The position numbers were made by a program, and so were the translations under genes. A DNA stretch of 64,000 nt, taken from positions 184,162-248,161 of the forward strand of contig JAEXZS010000078.1 in NCBI GenBank assembly GCA_023451375.1. Direction: 5' to 3'. Origin of the DNA: Pseudomonadota bacterium. Lineage in GTDB: Bacteria; Pseudomonadota; Alphaproteobacteria; Caulobacterales; Caulobacteraceae. Below are positions 61,763 through 64,000 of this stretch, in pieces (position 1 is the first letter of the stretch; each line of letters begins with the position of its first letter). The notes beneath the pieces are model-generated. The model made no database searches. It saw nothing but the letters and a program-made list of their open reading frames with translations, and had not been told where the DNA came from.

Positions 61763-64000
61763 GCGACCAGCTTCTCGGCCTGGTGCAGGTCGACGCTGAC
61801 CAGCTGGCTCATGCCGCGCTCGGGCATGGTGACGCCGTACAGGCGGTCCATGCGGCTCATGGTCACCGGATTGTGGGTGATGACGATGAAGCGGGTGTCG
61901 GTGCGGCTGCGCATCTCGTGCAGCATGCGGCAGAAGCGGTCCACATTGGCGTCGTCCAGCGGAGCGTCGACCTCGTCCAGCACGCAGACCGGCGCCGGAT
62001 TGGCCAGGAAGACGCCGAAGATCAGGGCCGCCGCCGTCAGGGCCTGCTCGCCGCCCGACATCAGGCTCATGACCGACAGCCGCTTGCCGGGCGGGCAGGC
62101 GTAGATCTCCAGCCCGGCCTCCAGCGGATCGTCGCTCTCGACCAGCTTCAGCTCGGCCTGGCCGCCGCCGAACAGGGCCTCGAACAGGGCCTTGAAGTTG
62201 GCGTTGATCACGTCGAACGCCGCCACCAGCCGCTCGCGACCCTCGGCGTTCAGCTCGTCGATGCCGTCGCGCAGCTTGGCGATCGCCTGGGTCAGGTCGA
62301 TCCGCTCGGACTTCATGCTCTGCAGCCGATCGCCGTATTCGACCGCCTCGTCCTCGGCGCGCAGGTTCACGGCGCCCAGCGCCTCGCGCTCGCGCTCCAG
62401 TGCGTAGAGAAGGCTCTCGGCCCCCGCGGCGTCGGGCGGGCGGGCGATGGCGTCGTCAGTCAGTTTCCGGCCCAGCTCTTCCGGCGACATCTGCGCGGTG
62501 TCACGGACCGTCGCCTCGGCCTCGGCCAGCTTCTCGGCGGCGGCCTCGGCGCGGGCGGCCAGGCCGGCGCGGGCCTCGCGGGCCTGGGACGCGGCCGTCT
62601 CGGCGGCGCGGGAGGCGCGGTCGGCCTCCATCGCGGCCGTCTCGGCCTCGGCCATGGCGTCGGACGAGGCCTGCTTGCGCTGCTCGGCCGTGGTCAGCGC
62701 ATCCAGCAGCCTGCCGCGCTGCTGGGAGAAGCCTTGCGGGGCCACCTCGGCCTGCTTCAGCAGGGCGGCGGTCTTCTCCGCGTCCCGGGCCAGGGCGGTC
62801 AGCCGCGCGGCGCTGTCCTTGGACCGCGCGACCCAGCCGTCACGGGCGCGGGTGAGGCTGCCCAACCGCTGCTCTCGACCCTGGCGGTCGCGGGCCTCGG
62901 CGTCCCGATCCGAGCGGGCGGTCTGGGCGGCGGCGCGAGCCGCGTCGGCGGCGGCGCGGGCGGCGGTCAGTTCGTCCCGCAGGCCGGCGATCGTCTCCGA
63001 CGGCGCCGCCACCGACTGGGCCGCGTCCAGCGCCGCCTGGGCCTCGACCACCTCGGTCCGAAGCCGGGCCACGGTGTCGTCCAGCGCCTGGGCGCGGGCC
63101 TCCCGGCGAGCCTGTTCACGGGCCAGGGCCTCGACGCGATCGCGGGCGGCGGTGACGACCTTGTCGGCGGCGAAGGGCCTGAGGCGGGCGGCCTTGACCT
63201 CGTCCTCCGCAGCGCGGAAAGCGTCGGTCGCGGCCTTCTGCGTCGCCTGCGCCTGCTCCAGCGCCGGCTTGCCCTTGTCGATCTCGGCCTCCAGCTCGGC
63301 CAGCCGCGTGCGCTGGGCCAGACGGACGGCGGCGGGGCGCGGCGCCTCGGCGCGGCTGACGAAGCCGTCCCAGCGATAGAGGTCGCCCTCGACCGTCACC
63401 AGGCGCGCGCCGGTCGGCAGGGATTTCGCCAGTTCGGCCGCCTGGGAGCGGGGTGCGACGCCGCACAGGGCCAAACGCGCCGCCAGCTGGTCCGGGGCCT
63501 GGACATGAGCCGCCAGGGGCTCGACGCCGGCGGGCCACGAGGGCGTGGTTGCATCGGCCCCGCCCCAGTAGGCGGCGGCCTTCGGGTCCAGCGCGGCGTC
63601 CAGATCGTCGCCAAGGGCGGCGGCCAGGGCGGGCTCATAGCCCTTGTCGGCGCGAACCTTGTCCAGCGCGGGCGGATGGTCGCGCTTGCCGGTGACCAGC
63701 AGCTGGGCCAGGCCGCGCGCCTCGGTCTGGATGCGGCCAAGCCGATCCTCGGCGGCGCGGGCGGCGGTGCGGGCCTCCTGCTCGGCGCGGGCCAGGTCCC
63801 CGCGTCGGGCCTCGGCCGCCTCGACGGCTTGGCGTGCGGCGGCCAGGTCCGTCTGCGCCGTTTCCAGCGCGGCGCGAGCCGCCTCCAACTCGGGGATTTC
63901 CAGCGGACCCAGCGCGTCCCGTTCGCGCGTCGCCTGGTCGAACTGGCCGGCGACACGCGCCAGCCGCGCCTCGGCCTCGCGCTTGCGGGCGGTCTCGGCG
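61759..64000 (-). CDS. smc: Chromosome segregation ATPase SMC, C-terminal part
   Basis: The frame runs off the right edge with no stop, so the N-terminal ATPase half and Walker A lie outside. What is seen, about 746 residues, comprises part of the first coiled coil, the hinge ([34 protein letters not shown] region), the second long coiled coil rich in Ala/Glu/Arg, and the C-terminal ATPase domain with signature motif [17 protein letters not shown] and Walker [20 protein letters not shown] condenses and resolves sister chromosomes with ScpA and ScpB. Its stop overlaps the next small gene as GTGA. Confidence 0.97.
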   Translation of the reverse strand, partial: AETARKREAEARLARVAGQFDQATRERDALGPLEIPELEAARAALETAQTDLAAARQAVEAAEARRGDLARAEQEARTAARAAEDRLGRIQTEARGLAQLLVTGKRDHPPALDKVRADKGYEPALAAALGDDLDAALDPKAAAYWGGADATTPSWPAGVEPLAAHVQAPDQLAARLALCGVAPRSQAAELAKSLPTGARLVTVEGDLYRWDGFVSRAEAPRPAAVRLAQRTRLAELEAEIDKGKPALEQAQATQKAATDAFRAAEDEVKAARLRPFAADKVVTAARDRVEALAREQARREARAQALDDTVARLRTEVVEAQAALDAAQSVAAPSETIAGLRDELTAARAAADAARAAAQTARSDRDAEARDRQGREQRLGSLTRARDGWVARSKDSAARLTALARDAEKTAALLKQAEVAPQGFSQQRGRLLDALTTAEQRKQASSDAMAEAETAAMEADRASRAAETAASQAREARAGLAARAEAAAEKLAEAEATVRDTAQMSPEELGRKLTDDAIARPPDAAGAESLLYALEREREALGAVNLRAEDEAVEYGDRLQSMKSERIDLTQAIAKLRDGIDELNAEGRERLVAAFDVINANFKALFEALFGGGQAELKLVESDDPLEAGLEIYACPPGKRLSVMSLMSGGEQALTAAALIFGVFLANPAPVCVLDEVDAPLDDANVDRFCRMLHEMRSRTDTRFIVITHNPVTMSRMDRLYGVTMPERGMSQLVSVDLHQAEKLVA

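Overview
The window reads as chromosomal DNA of a very GC-rich alphaproteobacterium. Gene content points to Caulobacterales, most likely Brevundimonas or a close relative (inferred from gene families; no 16S is present). Supporting signs are a PdeA-like GEDEF-EAL protein, a large TonB-dependent receptor, acyl-CoA dehydrogenase genes with a MerR regulator, a plant-type glutamate-cysteine ligase and a dcw cluster starting with mraZ. I see no phage, plasmid, insertion sequence, tRNA, rRNA or CRISPR array.

Layout. 1-9.1 kb: end of a SIMPL-domain gene, a PP2C phosphatase/kinase fusion, YqgE, peroxiredoxin, a lone Vsr endonuclease, a hybrid histidine kinase, a coupled pyrD-DUF952-SixA-like operon, then a methyltransferase divergent from gloB. 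9.1-15.7 kb: a secreted protein of unknown function, acetoacetyl-CoA reductase, alcohol dehydrogenase, a ParD-ParE-DUF72 operon joined by 4-nt overlaps, gshA and rsmE. 15.7-24.4 kb: DUF4334 protein, two acyl-CoA dehydrogenases with a MerR regulator and paired operators, DoxX, an XRE/DUF2975 pair, selO and nhaA. 24.6-31.8 kb: TonB-dependent receptor and an RND efflux pair. 32-39.8 kb: lepA, cytochrome oxidase subunit III, SURF1, M16 protease, FMN reductase, a CPBP-like membrane protein, cold-shock protein and small genes. 39.8-47.5 kb: SulP transporter, GNAT, a PdeA-like c-di-GMP phosphodiesterase, panD, sppA and an AmpD-like amidase. 47.5-60 kb: RNase P RNA, then mraZ-rsmH-ftsL-ftsI-murE-murF-mraY-murD-ftsW and murG. 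60-64 kb: mscS, a small exported protein and most of smc.

The dcw genes are packed with 4-nt stop/start overlaps from mraZ to murE. They sit under four TGGG boxes at exact 10-bp spacing that look like the MraZ autorepression site. The cluster stops at murG: murC, murB, ddl, ftsQ, ftsA and ftsZ do not follow.

The most interesting signal is a set of short palindromic repeat elements. Several lie inside reading frames without breaking them. A 132-bp element with 32-bp inverted ends adds exactly 44 codons to murD. A related type adds about 50 codons to rsmE, and the same sequence supplies the N-terminus of a small exported protein in a different reading frame. A 17-codon insert is suspected in selO. 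A second repeat type, made of 9-bp units of the form TTCASAC, occurs twice upstream of murG and once upstream of the toxin-antitoxin operon.
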